The position numbers and the translations under genes were made by a program. From assembly GCF_019823105.1 (NCBI RefSeq), contig NZ_CP081958.1, positions 2,790,001 to 2,854,000 of the forward strand: DNA of 64,000 nt, written 5' to 3'. Origin of the DNA: Halobaculum magnesiiphilum (lineage in GTDB: Archaea; Halobacteriota; Halobacteria; Halobacteriales; Haloferacaceae). The notes under the pieces were generated by a model. It saw only the letters and a list, made by a program, of their open reading frames with translations, was not told where the DNA came from and did not search any database. How positions within the stretch are numbered: the stretch's first letter is position 1; each line of letters begins with the position of its first letter. This document shows positions 16,182 to 24,272 of this stretch, one piece after another.

Positions 16182-17141
16182 ATGCCGACCGCCACCGACC
16201 CGACCGATTCCGGCGACGCCGATGCGACCGACTCCGCCGATCCCGACGCGAGCGACTCCCTCGACGGCGACCCGACCGACCGCGCCGGCGCCGCCGCGAG
16301 CGCCCGCTACCTCCTGAAGCTCTCGCGCCCGCGCTTCTGGCTGTACCTCGCGGGGCCGATCGTCGTCGGGGTCGCCTTCGGCGCGGCGAACGTGGCCGAG
16401 CTATTCGCCCTGGAGAACGTCCTCCTGTTCGGCTACTTCCTGCTCCCGGCGAACCTGTTCCTCTACGGCGTCAACGACGTGTTCGACCGAGACGTCGACG
16501 AGGAGAACCCGAAGAAGGGCGGCCGGGAGGTCCGCTACGGCGGCGACCGCCTCGTCCCCGCGGTCGTCGTCGCGTCGCTGGCGCTGGGCGCGGGGACGTT
16601 CGCGATCATGCCGCCGGCGGCGTGGCCGTACCTCGCGGGCTTCTTCCTCCTCGGGGCGGGGTACTCGGCGCCGCCGCTGCGGTTCAAGACGACGCCGCTG
16701 CTGGATTCGCTGTCGAACGGGCTATACGTCCTCCCCGGCGCGGCGGCGTACGCCCTCGTCGCCGGAACCGCGCCGCCGCTCGCGGCGCTCGCGGGCGCGT
16801 GGCTGTGGGCGATGGGGATGCACACGTTCTCGGCGATCCCCGACATCGAGCCGGACCGCGCGGCGGGTATCCGGACGACCGCGACCGCGCTCGGCGAGTC
16901 GCGGACGCTCGTGTACTGCGCGGCCTGTTGGCTCGCCGCAGCGGGCGCGTTCGCAGCGGTCGACCCGCGGATCGGCGCGGTGTTGCTCGCGTACCCGGCC
17001 CTCGTGGCAGTCGTCCGCCTCGCGGGCGTCGCCGTCGACCGCGCGTACTGGTGGTTCCCCGCGATCAACACCGCCGTCGGCGCCGTACTCACGATGGGCG
17101 CGCTGACCCGGATCGTCCCCCCGGAGGCGGTGCTGCCGTGA
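16182..17141 (+). CDS. lyeJ: Lycopene elongase/hydratase (UbiA-family prenyltransferase)
   Basis: A 319-residue membrane prenyltransferase that adds C5 units to lycopene to build the C50 skeleton of bacterioruberin. The first aspartate-rich motif N98-D-V-F-D-R-D-V-D and the second motif DIEPDRAAGIRTTA are both present, between about eight helices. The N-terminal 40 residues are a D/S/T-rich disordered tail. It starts 8 nt after crtD and overlaps cruF by 4 nt (GTGA), so the three genes form one operon. ATG 16182 is preferred over an in-frame start inside crtD. Confidence 0.88.
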   Translation: MPTATDPTDSGDADATDSADPDASDSLDGDPTDRAGAAASARYLLKLSRPRFWLYLAGPIVVGVAFGAANVAELFALENVLLFGYFLLPANLFLYGVNDVFDRDVDEENPKKGGREVRYGGDRLVPAVVVASLALGAGTFAIMPPAAWPYLAGFFLLGAGYSAPPLRFKTTPLLDSLSNGLYVLPGAAAYALVAGTAPPLAALAGAWLWAMGMHTFSAIPDIEPDRAAGIRTTATALGESRTLVYCAACWLAAAGAFAAVDPRIGAVLLAYPALVAVVRLAGVAVDRAYWWFPAINTAVGAVLTMGALTRIVPPEAVLP

Positions 17142-18055
17142 GTCCCGAGACCCGCCCGGGACGGCTCACGGCCCTCCGCGAGGCGATACCGGCCGACCGG
17201 CGGGAGGCGGAGGCGAGCCTCGACGCGCTCGTGCGCGAGAACCGGTTCACCATCTCGGTCGTGTTTCCGGTCGTGGGCGCGGTCCTGCTCGTCGCCAGCG
17301 CGGAGGGCGCGTTCGCGGGCACGCCGCTTGCCCCGCTGGCGTTCAACGGCGGCATGCTCCTGCTCGGGACGCTCGTGATGCGCTCGCCGCTGGTGGTCGG
17401 ACTCGCGCCGCTGGTGGGGAAACGCGAGTTGGCGGGGATCGGGCTGCTGTCGGCGTACGCGTACGCCATCGAGTACGTCGGCGTGACGACCGGGTGGCCC
17501 TACGGCGAGTTCGAGTACCTCGTCGCGCTCGGGCCGGAACTGGGCGGCGTTCCCCTGGGGTTGCCGGTGTTCTTCCTCCCGCTTGTGGCGAACGCCTACC
17601 TCCTGTGTCTGCTCCAGCTGGGCGACCGGGCGGAGCGCGCGGCCGTGCGGCTGCTCGCGGTCATCGCGCTCGTGCTCGTCATGGACGTGGTGCTGGATCC
17701 AGGGGCCGTCGCGCTCGGCTTCTGGGCGTACGAGGGGGTCGCCGACGCGGGCGCCGTCGGCGTGCTCTCCGGAGCGGGCTTCTACGGCGTCCCGCTGTCG
17801 AACTACGCCGGCTGGGTCGTCTCCGCGACCGTCGCGGTCGTCGCGCTCGACGCCGCCTTCGACCGCGCGGCGCTGCGCGAGCGCCTCGCCGAGTGCGAGT
17901 TCATGCTCGACGACATGGTGAGCTTCGTGCTGCTGTGGGGCGGCGTCAACCTCTGGTTCTGGAACCCCGTCGCCGCCGCGGTCGCGGCGTGCATCGGTAT
18001 CGGACTGGTCCGTGCCGACCGCTTCGACGCGTCGCTGCTCAGGCAGGCGTTCTGA
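17138..18055 (+). CDS. cruF: Bisanhydrobacterioruberin hydratase
   Basis: A 305-residue membrane protein of the CruF (DUF422) family with about seven helices. Conserved-looking segments are YAIEYVGVTTGWPYGEFEY, LVMDVVLDPGAVALGFWAY and GVPLSNYAGWVV, which carry the acidic and aromatic residues typical of carotenoid hydratases. It hydrates the ends of bisanhydrobacterioruberin to give bacterioruberin, the red membrane pigment. GTG 17138 overlaps the lyeJ stop, so the start is fixed by coupling. It converges on crtB, with a 31-bp tandem repeat in the gap. Confidence 0.88.
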   Translation: MSPETRPGRLTALREAIPADRREAEASLDALVRENRFTISVVFPVVGAVLLVASAEGAFAGTPLAPLAFNGGMLLLGTLVMRSPLVVGLAPLVGKRELAGIGLLSAYAYAIEYVGVTTGWPYGEFEYLVALGPELGGVPLGLPVFFLPLVANAYLLCLLQLGDRAERAAVRLLAVIALVLVMDVVLDPGAVALGFWAYEGVADAGAVGVLSGAGFYGVPLSNYAGWVVSATVAVVALDAAFDRAALRERLAECEFMLDDMVSFVLLWGGVNLWFWNPVAAAVAACIGIGLVRADRFDASLLRQAF

Positions 18056-18110
18056 AGGACGGACCGGGAAGGAGAGGCCGCGGCGTCGACAAAGAAACCG
18101 AAACCGACCG

Positions 18111-18184
18111 CGTCAGCGCGCGCGAGAACGGCGACCCGCGGCGTCAGCGCGCGCGAGAACGGCGACCCGCGGCGTCAGCGCGCG
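18111..18184. repeat. 31-bp tandem repeat at the 3' end of crtB
   Basis: Two exact 31-bp units (18111-18141 and 18142-18172, beginning CGTCAGCGCG) are followed by a 12-bp partial third copy (18173-18184). The third copy contains the crtB stop codon, so the repeat reads as duplication of the extreme 3' end of crtB into the convergent spacer before cruF. It probably arose by slippage or unequal exchange. Confidence 0.85.
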
Positions 18185-19134
18185 GGGACGCGGTCGGCGT
18201 GGCCGGCGCCCGAACGGTTCGACTCGCTGTCGCCGTACCGGACACAGGAGACGCGGCGGAACACGGTTTCCGGGTCCTTACATCTGAACCACGCCCACCG
18301 CGTTCTGACGAACAGCTTCAGCTTGCGCAGCGACCCGAGTTCCGGCGTCTCGGTGAGCGTGTCGAAGCCGCGCTCGCGGATGAGCGCGTGGTGCTCGGCG
18401 TACAGCACCGCCGCCAGCAACACGGCGAACTGGCAGTCCTCGGGGAGGTATTTGATCCCCGCGACGCCCTCCTTGTACAGCGACTCCGCGCGGCGAAGCT
18501 CGTGGCGCATCGCCGCCTCGACGTTCCCGTCGAACTCGAAGCGCTTCAGCTGTGCCTCGGTGACGCCGTACTCGCGGAGGGTCTCCTGGGGAAGGTACAC
18601 CCGGTCCAACTCGACGATGTCCTCGCGCACGTCCCGCAGGAAGTTCGACAGCTGGAACGCGTCGCCGAGGGCGGTCGCGTGCGGGAGGGCGGCATCGGGG
18701 TCCTCGGGGTCCATCACCGCCGTCATCATCCGACCGACGGCGGAGGCGGAGCCGTCCATGTACGCCTCGAGGGCCTCGTACGTCTCGTAGCGGTCGGTGT
18801 CGATGTCCTCGCGCATCGCCTCGATGAACGTCTCGACGTCCTCCTCGGCGATATCGTGTTCCTCACACAGCTCGGCGAACGCCGAGAGGACGGCGTCGTC
18901 GGTCTCCTCGCGGCCGAGCGCGGCGTCGCGGAGGCGATCCAGCTCCCGGCGCTGTTCCTCGGACGGGGCCGTCTCCGCGCCGTCGACGACCTCGTCGGCG
19001 ACCCGGAAGAACGCGTACAGCACGTACGTCGGCTCGCGAACCCGTTCGGGCAGCACCCGGGTCGCGAAGTGGAAGGTCTTCCCCGTGCGCTGTTGGATGC
19101 GCTTGCTCCGGGCGATCTGGTCGTCGGCTACCAT
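18175..19134 (-). CDS. crtB: Phytoene synthase
   Basis: A 319-residue head-to-head prenyl synthase that condenses two geranylgeranyl diphosphates to phytoene, the first committed step of carotenoid synthesis. The two Mg2+-binding motifs are D47-E-V-V-D51 and D168-V-R-E-D172, the latter followed by RVYLP as in the family. Residues after about 300 (ESNRSGAGHADRVPAR) are a non-conserved tail ending within a tandem repeat. It lies beside, but convergent to, the crtD-lyeJ-cruF operon, so the early and late steps use separate promoters. Confidence 0.93.
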   Translation of the reverse strand: MVADDQIARSKRIQQRTGKTFHFATRVLPERVREPTYVLYAFFRVADEVVDGAETAPSEEQRRELDRLRDAALGREETDDAVLSAFAELCEEHDIAEEDVETFIEAMREDIDTDRYETYEALEAYMDGSASAVGRMMTAVMDPEDPDAALPHATALGDAFQLSNFLRDVREDIVELDRVYLPQETLREYGVTEAQLKRFEFDGNVEAAMRHELRRAESLYKEGVAGIKYLPEDCQFAVLLAAVLYAEHHALIRERGFDTLTETPELGSLRKLKLFVRTRWAWFRCKDPETVFRRVSCVRYGDSESNRSGAGHADRVPAR

Positions 19135-19207
19135 CGTCGCCCCGACGCGTCCCGCACGCTGTCTTCACTGTCCCGTCCTCGCATCTGAGTAGAATTCCTT
19201 ACGGCGG

Positions 19208-19232
19208 CCGACACCATAACAGTTGGTGCCGG
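19208..19232. promoter_or_regulatory. Imperfect palindrome between crtB and the zinc-finger gene
   Basis: CCGACACC (19208-19215) and GGTGCCGG (19225-19232) form 8-bp arms with one mismatch around ATAACAGTT. The element lies about 75 nt upstream of crtB and 110 nt downstream of the zinc-finger gene. It could be an operator for crtB or an intergenic hairpin. Confidence 0.35.
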
Positions 19233-19343
19233 TTCGGGCGTGCGGTTTCGGCCGTTCTCGACCGGAATTTTCTCGCCGTGAGCCACGTCACATTGCGCCC
19301 GCTCGGCGCGCCGATCCCGACGGCGTTGCGAACGAGGCGGCGG

Positions 19344-19481
19344 TCAGCCGTAGAACGGGTCCGAACAGTCGAAGACGACGCCGTGATGCGGACAGACGTA
19401 CTCGCAGTGGCGATGGACCATCGACGCCCCGCAGTAGGGACACGGGCGCGTCCGCTTCGTCGACTCCTCGGGTTCGCTCAC
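19344..19481 (-). CDS. Zinc-finger microprotein, HVO_2523 family-like
   Basis: A 45-residue protein started at GTG 19481. It holds two zinc-ligand pairs, C-P-Y-C-G (about residues 14-18) and C-E-Y-V-C-P-H-H (26-33), and ends VFDCSDPFYG. In Haloferax, as I recall, a zinc-finger microprotein (HVO_2523) likewise sits next to crtB, which supports both the assignment and the short start; an upstream in-frame start would add a basic, non-conserved stretch. Its role is unknown; DNA, RNA or protein binding are all possible. Confidence 0.7.
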   Translation of the reverse strand: MSEPEESTKRTRPCPYCGASMVHRHCEYVCPHHGVVFDCSDPFYG

Positions 19482-19642
19482 GGTCGACCCGTCGTGGCGC
19501 GGCGACAAAGCGGTTCTGACCGCGCAGCGTCGTTCGGCGGCGACAGCGTCCACCGCCCATCCGCCGGCGGCCGTCCATCCGGCGACCGCGACGCCGCCGG
19601 CGACGGTCCCTCCGCCGACGCGACGGTTACCCCACCGTGCGC

Positions 19643-19650
19643 GTTTTACC
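19643..19650 (+). promoter_or_regulatory. TATA-like box of the molybdopterin oxidoreductase gene
   Basis: GTTTTACC lies 24-31 nt upstream of ATG 19674, consistent with a leaderless transcript. Confidence 0.45.
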
Positions 19651-19673
19651 GCTGGAAGCCCGTATACGCACGA

Positions 19674-21203
19674 ATGACACCACCTCGCGTCCGGCGCGTC
19701 GCGGTCGCGACCGCCTCCGGCGTCGCGGTCGCGGCGGGCACGTTCCTCGTCGCCGGCTTCTCGCCCCGGTGGGTCGTCGTCGCGATCGCCCAGACCGTGC
19801 TGCTCGCGCTCCCCGACGCGGTGTTGGCGGCCGGGATCCAGGGACTGGGCAGCACCGGCCAGCCGCTGCTGGTCGCCGGCTCCGCCGGGCTCGCGGTGGC
19901 GCTGTTCGGCGGGCTCGCGCTGCTCGCGCTCCGTGTCGGCCGGGTCGCCGACAGAGACCGTGCCGAGATCGTCTTCCTCGTCGGGGCGCTCCAGGCGCTC
20001 GCGGCGTTCCTCCTGGCGGTGAACCCGGCGGCGGCCGTCGTCGGGGGCGCGCTCGGCGCAGCGGTCGTCGGTCTGGCGGGCGCGTCAGCGACCGGAACGG
20101 GGGAGGTCTCCCGGGGGCGACGCGGGCTGTTGCGGTCGGCGGGCGCCGCGGCGGCGGCCGTCGGCCTCGCGGGAGCAGGACCGCTCGCGCGGGCCATCGG
20201 CGGCGGGCCGGACGGACGCGACCGGGCGGAGCCGGTCGAGCGCGACCCCCTCGTCGAGCGCCTGCTCGATGGCGCCGCGGCGCGCTCGTTCGACCTCGCG
20301 GGCGCGGAGCCGCTCGTCTCCGAGTCGTTCTACGTCGTGGACAAGAACGCGGCCGACCCGCGGGTCGACCCCGACTCGTGGTCGCTGCGGGTCACCGGCG
20401 CCGTCGACGAGGAGATCGAGATCGACCTCGACGCGGTCGAATCGCGGCCCGCACAGCACCGGTTCGTCACGCTCCGGTGCGTCGGCGACACGGTGAACGG
20501 CCGGAAGACCGACACCGCGGTGTGGACCGGGTTCCCCGTCGCCGATCTCCTCGAGGAGTCGGGCGTTCGGCCCGACGGCTGCTGTGTCATGGTGCGCGCC
20601 GCGGACGACTACTACCAGGCGTTCCCGCTGTCGGCGCTGCGGGACGGCCTGCTCGCCTACCGGATGAACGGCCGTCCGCTCCCGCGCCAGCATGGTGCGC
20701 CGGTTCGGGCGCTGATCCCGGGTCACTGGGGGGAGATCAACGTGAAGTGGATCACCGAGATCGAGATCCTCGAGGAGGAGGCGACGGGCTACTGGGAGGA
20801 GCGCGGCTGGCACGGCACCGGCCCCGTCTCGACGGTCGCGAAGCTCCACCACGTCGAGACCGACGACGGCGCGGTCTCGGTCGGCGGCCACGCGTACGCC
20901 GGAACGAGGGGGGTCTCGGCCGTCGAGGTGTCGACCGACGGCGGCGACACCTGGAGCGAGGCCGACCTCACGGATCGCCTCCCCGGGGCGACCCCCGCCG
21001 ACGCGGACCCCGACGACCCCGACGCCGTCGGCGGCGAGGCGGCGGACGCCTGGCGCGGCTGGCGCTACGAGTACGAGGCCGACGGGGAACACGAGGTCGT
21101 CGTCCGCGCGGTCGAGGCCGACGGCACCGTCCAGCCCGCCGCCGAGCGCGACCCGTTCCCCAGCGGCGCCTCCGGCTACGCGAGCCGGACGGTTCGCCCC
21201 TGA
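19674..21203 (+). CDS. Membrane-anchored molybdopterin-dependent oxidoreductase (sulfite oxidase family)
   Basis: A 509-residue fusion. Residues 1-140 form about five hydrophobic helices. A twin-arginine-like segment with RR at 149-150 then precedes another hydrophobic stretch (about 153-172). Residues about 205-395 are a sulfite-oxidase-type Moco domain with the Mo-ligating cysteine C269 in TLRCVGDTVNG and the pterin-contact region around PRQHGAPVRALIPGHWG. Residues about 405-505 are the Ig-like dimerisation domain (VSAVEVSTDGGDTWSEADL). Catalysis is probably outside the cell. The physiological substrate is unknown, and no heme partner lies nearby. Confidence 0.8.
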   Translation: MTPPRVRRVAVATASGVAVAAGTFLVAGFSPRWVVVAIAQTVLLALPDAVLAAGIQGLGSTGQPLLVAGSAGLAVALFGGLALLALRVGRVADRDRAEIVFLVGALQALAAFLLAVNPAAAVVGGALGAAVVGLAGASATGTGEVSRGRRGLLRSAGAAAAAVGLAGAGPLARAIGGGPDGRDRAEPVERDPLVERLLDGAAARSFDLAGAEPLVSESFYVVDKNAADPRVDPDSWSLRVTGAVDEEIEIDLDAVESRPAQHRFVTLRCVGDTVNGRKTDTAVWTGFPVADLLEESGVRPDGCCVMVRAADDYYQAFPLSALRDGLLAYRMNGRPLPRQHGAPVRALIPGHWGEINVKWITEIEILEEEATGYWEERGWHGTGPVSTVAKLHHVETDDGAVSVGGHAYAGTRGVSAVEVSTDGGDTWSEADLTDRLPGATPADADPDDPDAVGGEAADAWRGWRYEYEADGEHEVVVRAVEADGTVQPAAERDPFPSGASGYASRTVRP

Positions 21204-21255
21204 GCGGGTCCGGTCCCGGGTCGAGCGTCCAGAGCCCGGTCTATCGATCGGAGCC

Positions 21256-21265
21256 GTTATTAACC
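21256..21265 (+). promoter_or_regulatory. TATA box of the ZIP-like transporter gene
   Basis: GTTATTAACC lies about 21-30 nt upstream of ATG 21286 and fits a leaderless haloarchaeal promoter. Confidence 0.5.
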
Positions 21266-21285
21266 GCAACCGGCGCGTTAGCAAC

Positions 21286-22146
21286 ATGGCCGACGTGACT
21301 ACCGACGGGGCCGGGCGTTCCCGGCCGACTCGGACCCGGCTGATCGGCGCCGCGAGCACGGCGGCGCTGGTGGCCGCCACCGCGTACGCGCTCGCGACGG
21401 GACGGACGAAGCTGTTCGGGATCGCGTGGATCGCGTTCGCGGCGATGGCGCTGGCAGGCTGGCTCGGCGCCCGGACGAGCGACACGCACGCCGGAACGCT
21501 CGTGTGGGGGTACGGGCTCGCCGCCGGCGCGATGATCACCAGCGCCGCCGTCTTCCTCCTCCCGCAGTCGATCGGTCAGCACCCCGCCTACGGCGGGTTC
21601 GGCGTCGCGCTCGGGCTGCTCGTCGGCTACGGCGCCCACACGCTCGGTCACCGCCTGTCGCACATGGACCTCCCGCTGGACCGCTCGCTGGCGGAGCTGA
21701 CCGCCCACGCCGTGAGCGCCGGCGCCATCATCGGCATCATCTACGGCAACATGCCGGAGTTGGGCCTCCTGCTCGGGCTGTCGATCGTCTCCCACAAGGG
21801 ACCGGCCGGCTACGCGGCGGTCCGCCGGTTCTCCGGTGGCGGCGGCGACTGGTCGGCGATCCTGCTGCCGGCGTCCGGCGTCGGCGTCGCCGCGATCGCC
21901 TCGTCGCTGTTCGCGCTGCCCGCCTCGGGGGCGGTCCGCGGCGTCGTCTTCGGCTTCGCGACCGGCGTCTTCCTCCACGTCGCGATGGACTTCCTCCCCG
22001 AGTGTGAGATCGGCAGCGAGGTCCACGAGTCGCTGAGCCACGAGGGCGACGCCCACACCCTGCTGGACCGCCTGCGCGTCCACGCCGTCGCCAGCACCGC
22101 GCTCGGCGGGCTCGCGGTGTTCGTCGGCTGGACGTTCGTCGTCTGA
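21286..22146 (+). CDS. ZIP-family-like metal transporter
   Basis: A 286-residue membrane protein with about eight helices. Polar residues expected for ZIP metal paths appear in LTAHAVSAGAIIGI (H and S), SIVSHKGPAGYAAV (the H-K-x-P motif of helix 5) and FATGVFLHVAMDFLPECE (H, D, E, C). ZIP proteins move divalent metals such as Zn2+ or Fe2+ toward the cytosol. The metal is not determinable here. It sits between the Moco protein and the convergent PGF-CTERM operon. Confidence 0.75.
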   Translation: MADVTTDGAGRSRPTRTRLIGAASTAALVAATAYALATGRTKLFGIAWIAFAAMALAGWLGARTSDTHAGTLVWGYGLAAGAMITSAAVFLLPQSIGQHPAYGGFGVALGLLVGYGAHTLGHRLSHMDLPLDRSLAELTAHAVSAGAIIGIIYGNMPELGLLLGLSIVSHKGPAGYAAVRRFSGGGGDWSAILLPASGVGVAAIASSLFALPASGAVRGVVFGFATGVFLHVAMDFLPECEIGSEVHESLSHEGDAHTLLDRLRVHAVASTALGGLAVFVGWTFVV

Positions 22147-22180
22147 TAAGGAAAACGGACCGCGGTTTCCACGGCGATGC

Positions 22181-22639
22181 TTACGACGTGACCCGTCGGA
22201 TCTGCACGGAGATGCCGGCGGCCGCGACCAACAGCACCGCCAGGTTGAACGCGCCGTGGAACAGCGAGCGGTACTCCGCGACGACCCACTGGTTGATCGT
22301 CCGGGAGACGGCGCCGTAGAACTGGATGCCCGCGACGAGCGCGAGCACGACCAGCGCGACGAGCACGAGGTAGTTCACGTACCGGGTGACCCTGTCGCCG
22401 ACGCCGGCCCCGCGGTCGGCCGTCTCGGTCGGCGCACCGCGATCGACGGATTCGGTCGCGCCGCCGCCGTCGACGCTCGCGGGCGTTCCGGAATCCGCAG
22501 ACTTCGCCTCTCGCCCCGTCGTCGCCGGTTCGGTGTCGCTCGATTCGTCCGCCGTCTGGATCTTGTCGTCGGTGCCGCCGGTCTCGTCGGTGTGATCGGT
22601 CTCGTCGGTCCGGTCAGTGTTGTCGGTGTCGTCGGTCAT
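22181..22639 (-). CDS. Two-helix membrane protein with acidic N-terminal tail
   Basis: A 152-residue protein. Residues 1-80 are disordered and dominated by D, T, E and S, with repeated T-D-E-T/T-D-H-T units at the start. Two transmembrane helices follow (about 86-107, YVNYLVLVALVVLALVAG; about 127-145, AFNLAVLLVAAAGISVQI). I recognise no family. The start ATG overlaps the stop of the PGF-CTERM gene (ATGA), so the two are translationally coupled and probably act together at the membrane. Confidence 0.6.
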   Translation of the reverse strand: MTDDTDNTDRTDETDHTDETGGTDDKIQTADESSDTEPATTGREAKSADSGTPASVDGGGATESVDRGAPTETADRGAGVGDRVTRYVNYLVLVALVVLALVAGIQFYGAVSRTINQWVVAEYRSLFHGAFNLAVLLVAAAGISVQIRRVTS

Positions 22640-23643
22640 TGTCGGGTTCGCCTCCGTGCGAGCAGCGCGGCGCCGAGCAGCGCCACGACCGCGAGCGCCG
22701 GGCCGAACCCGGGCGCCCCGGTCGAGGTCTCGGTCGCCCTCGGCGCCTCCGTCATTCGGTCGTCCGCCCCGTCGCCGCCTTCGAAGTCGCCGACCTCGAA
22801 CTCCACCTCGCGGGTGGTCTCGTTGGCCGAGATCGTCTCGGTCGGGTCGAGGTTCGCCACCGAGCGCGCGGTGTCGACGAGGACGCCGTCGCGGTACACC
22901 GCGGCGTCGACGTAGTAGTTGTACTCGCTCGGAACGGTCACCTCGGTCGTCGCGTCGGCGGTGCGGCCGGGACCGATGTCGCTGACGGTCGTGGAGTCGC
23001 GCGCGGCGACGAGGTTCGACTCCGCCTGCCGGACGATGACCTCGACGCGCAACTCGTCGCTCGACTCGGCGCCGCCGTTCGTCAGCGACGCCGCGACCGC
23101 CAGAGTGGTTCGGTTCGCCTCCTCGTCGACCGAGGCAACGGACACCGAAAGCGGCGGCACCGCCTCGCTCTCGGTGAAGCGGACCTCGGTGCCGAGCGCC
23201 TCCAGCCCGGAGACCTCCGTCCGATCGCGGTCGACGACCTGTCCGTCGCGGAAGACGACCGTCTCGATCACGTAGCCGCCCTCGCGGGGCACCTCGATCG
23301 TCGCGTTCACCGGAACGCTCCGGTCGCCGGTCAATTCGTCCAGCTCGAGCGTCCGTTCGGTCGTCAGGAGGCCGGATTCCGCGTCGTAGGCGCGGTAGCG
23401 CACGGAGACGTTGTCCGTGGGGTTGCCGCGGTGGCCGATGCGGGTGTGGAGCGTCAGCGTCGCCGTCGCGCCGTCGACCTCCCCGGGTGCGATCGCCGGC
23501 GACTCGGCGATAGAGACGTGACCGGGACGGACCGGCCCGTCCGCGGTCGGGTCTGCGAGGACGCCGGGACCCACGGCGACCCCGAGGAGGGCGACGAGCA
23601 GGACGGCGACCGCGCCCGCGGTCAGCCGTCGTTCTCGTGACAT
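22636..23643 (-). CDS. Exported PGF-CTERM-anchored surface protein (DUF7490-like)
   Basis: A 335-residue secreted protein. Residues 1-31 are a Sec-type signal (MSRERRLTAGAVAVLLVALL). Two beta-rich repeats follow, about 42-165 and 168-300, each with matching motifs (TLTLHTRIG and TLAVAASLTNGG; YVIETVVFRDGQVVDR and YYVDAAVYRDGVLVDT). The C terminus has PGF at 311-313, a hydrophobic helix and an RRR tail, the tripartite signal cut and lipid-attached by archaeosortase A. It is probably displayed on the cell surface. The downstream two-helix membrane gene overlaps it by 4 nt. Confidence 0.75.
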   Translation of the reverse strand: MSRERRLTAGAVAVLLVALLGVAVGPGVLADPTADGPVRPGHVSIAESPAIAPGEVDGATATLTLHTRIGHRGNPTDNVSVRYRAYDAESGLLTTERTLELDELTGDRSVPVNATIEVPREGGYVIETVVFRDGQVVDRDRTEVSGLEALGTEVRFTESEAVPPLSVSVASVDEEANRTTLAVAASLTNGGAESSDELRVEVIVRQAESNLVAARDSTTVSDIGPGRTADATTEVTVPSEYNYYVDAAVYRDGVLVDTARSVANLDPTETISANETTREVEFEVGDFEGGDGADDRMTEAPRATETSTGAPGFGPALAVVALLGAALLARRRTRQ

Positions 23644-23758
23644 GCGGCCGGGACTGCACAGGCGCGTGGTAAACCCTTTGTGCTGTCCCGATCCCGCACA
23701 GTTCCCCGACCCGACGATCGCCGGTACCGTTTTGCGCCGTGCGCTCGGGAGTTCGATC

Positions 23759-24163
23759 ATGCTGTACGTCCTGGCGACGAACTCGGTTCGAACCAGCGAG
23801 GTGCTGTGCGAGTACCTCCGCGACCGACTCGCACCCGGCGATGCGGTCCACGCGGTCAACTCCCAACGGGGCGGCGACCGGACGGATTCCGTCGAGATCA
23901 GGGACGGCGAGAACGCGCTCGCCGCCGTCGAGGACGCGCTCGGGGGTGTCGCGGACGTGACCGTCGAAACGCACCAGTTCGTGCGCGGCAACCCGCCCGC
24001 CGAGGACGTGCTCGCGTACGCCGACGACGTGGACGCCGACGAGTTCGTCATCGGGATCCGCGACCGCTCGCCGACGGCGAAGGTGGTCTTCGGCAGCGTC
24101 GCCCAGGACATCCTCCTCGGGTCGAACCTCCCGATGCGCGTCGTCCCCCGGGAACAGGTGTAG
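23759..24163 (+). CDS. UspA-family universal stress protein
   Basis: A 134-residue single UspA domain: opening strand MLYVLATNS, a hydrophobic core strand DADEFVIGIRDRSP, and the C-terminal signature segment K-V-V-F-G-S-V-A-Q-D-I-L followed by NLPMRVVP. The nucleotide-binding G-x2-G-x9-G(S/T) pattern is reduced to a partial form (IRDRSPT...FGSV), so ATP binding is uncertain. It is transcribed alone, divergent from the PGF-CTERM gene. Confidence 0.8.
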   Translation: MLYVLATNSVRTSEVLCEYLRDRLAPGDAVHAVNSQRGGDRTDSVEIRDGENALAAVEDALGGVADVTVETHQFVRGNPPAEDVLAYADDVDADEFVIGIRDRSPTAKVVFGSVAQDILLGSNLPMRVVPREQV

Positions 24164-24272
24164 GAACGCCGATCCCCCGCCCGTCGCCCTCCCTCGGCCG
24201 CACGCTACCTTTCGTGAGTCCGGTTCGCACACCGGCGGGTGATTGAAGCGCCGGGACGGCGAGGTCCGGGGT

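Noticed and set aside
18111-18184. A CRISPR-like repeat
   Set aside because: The 31-bp units are directly adjacent with no spacers, and there are only about 2.4 copies; it is a simple tandem duplication.
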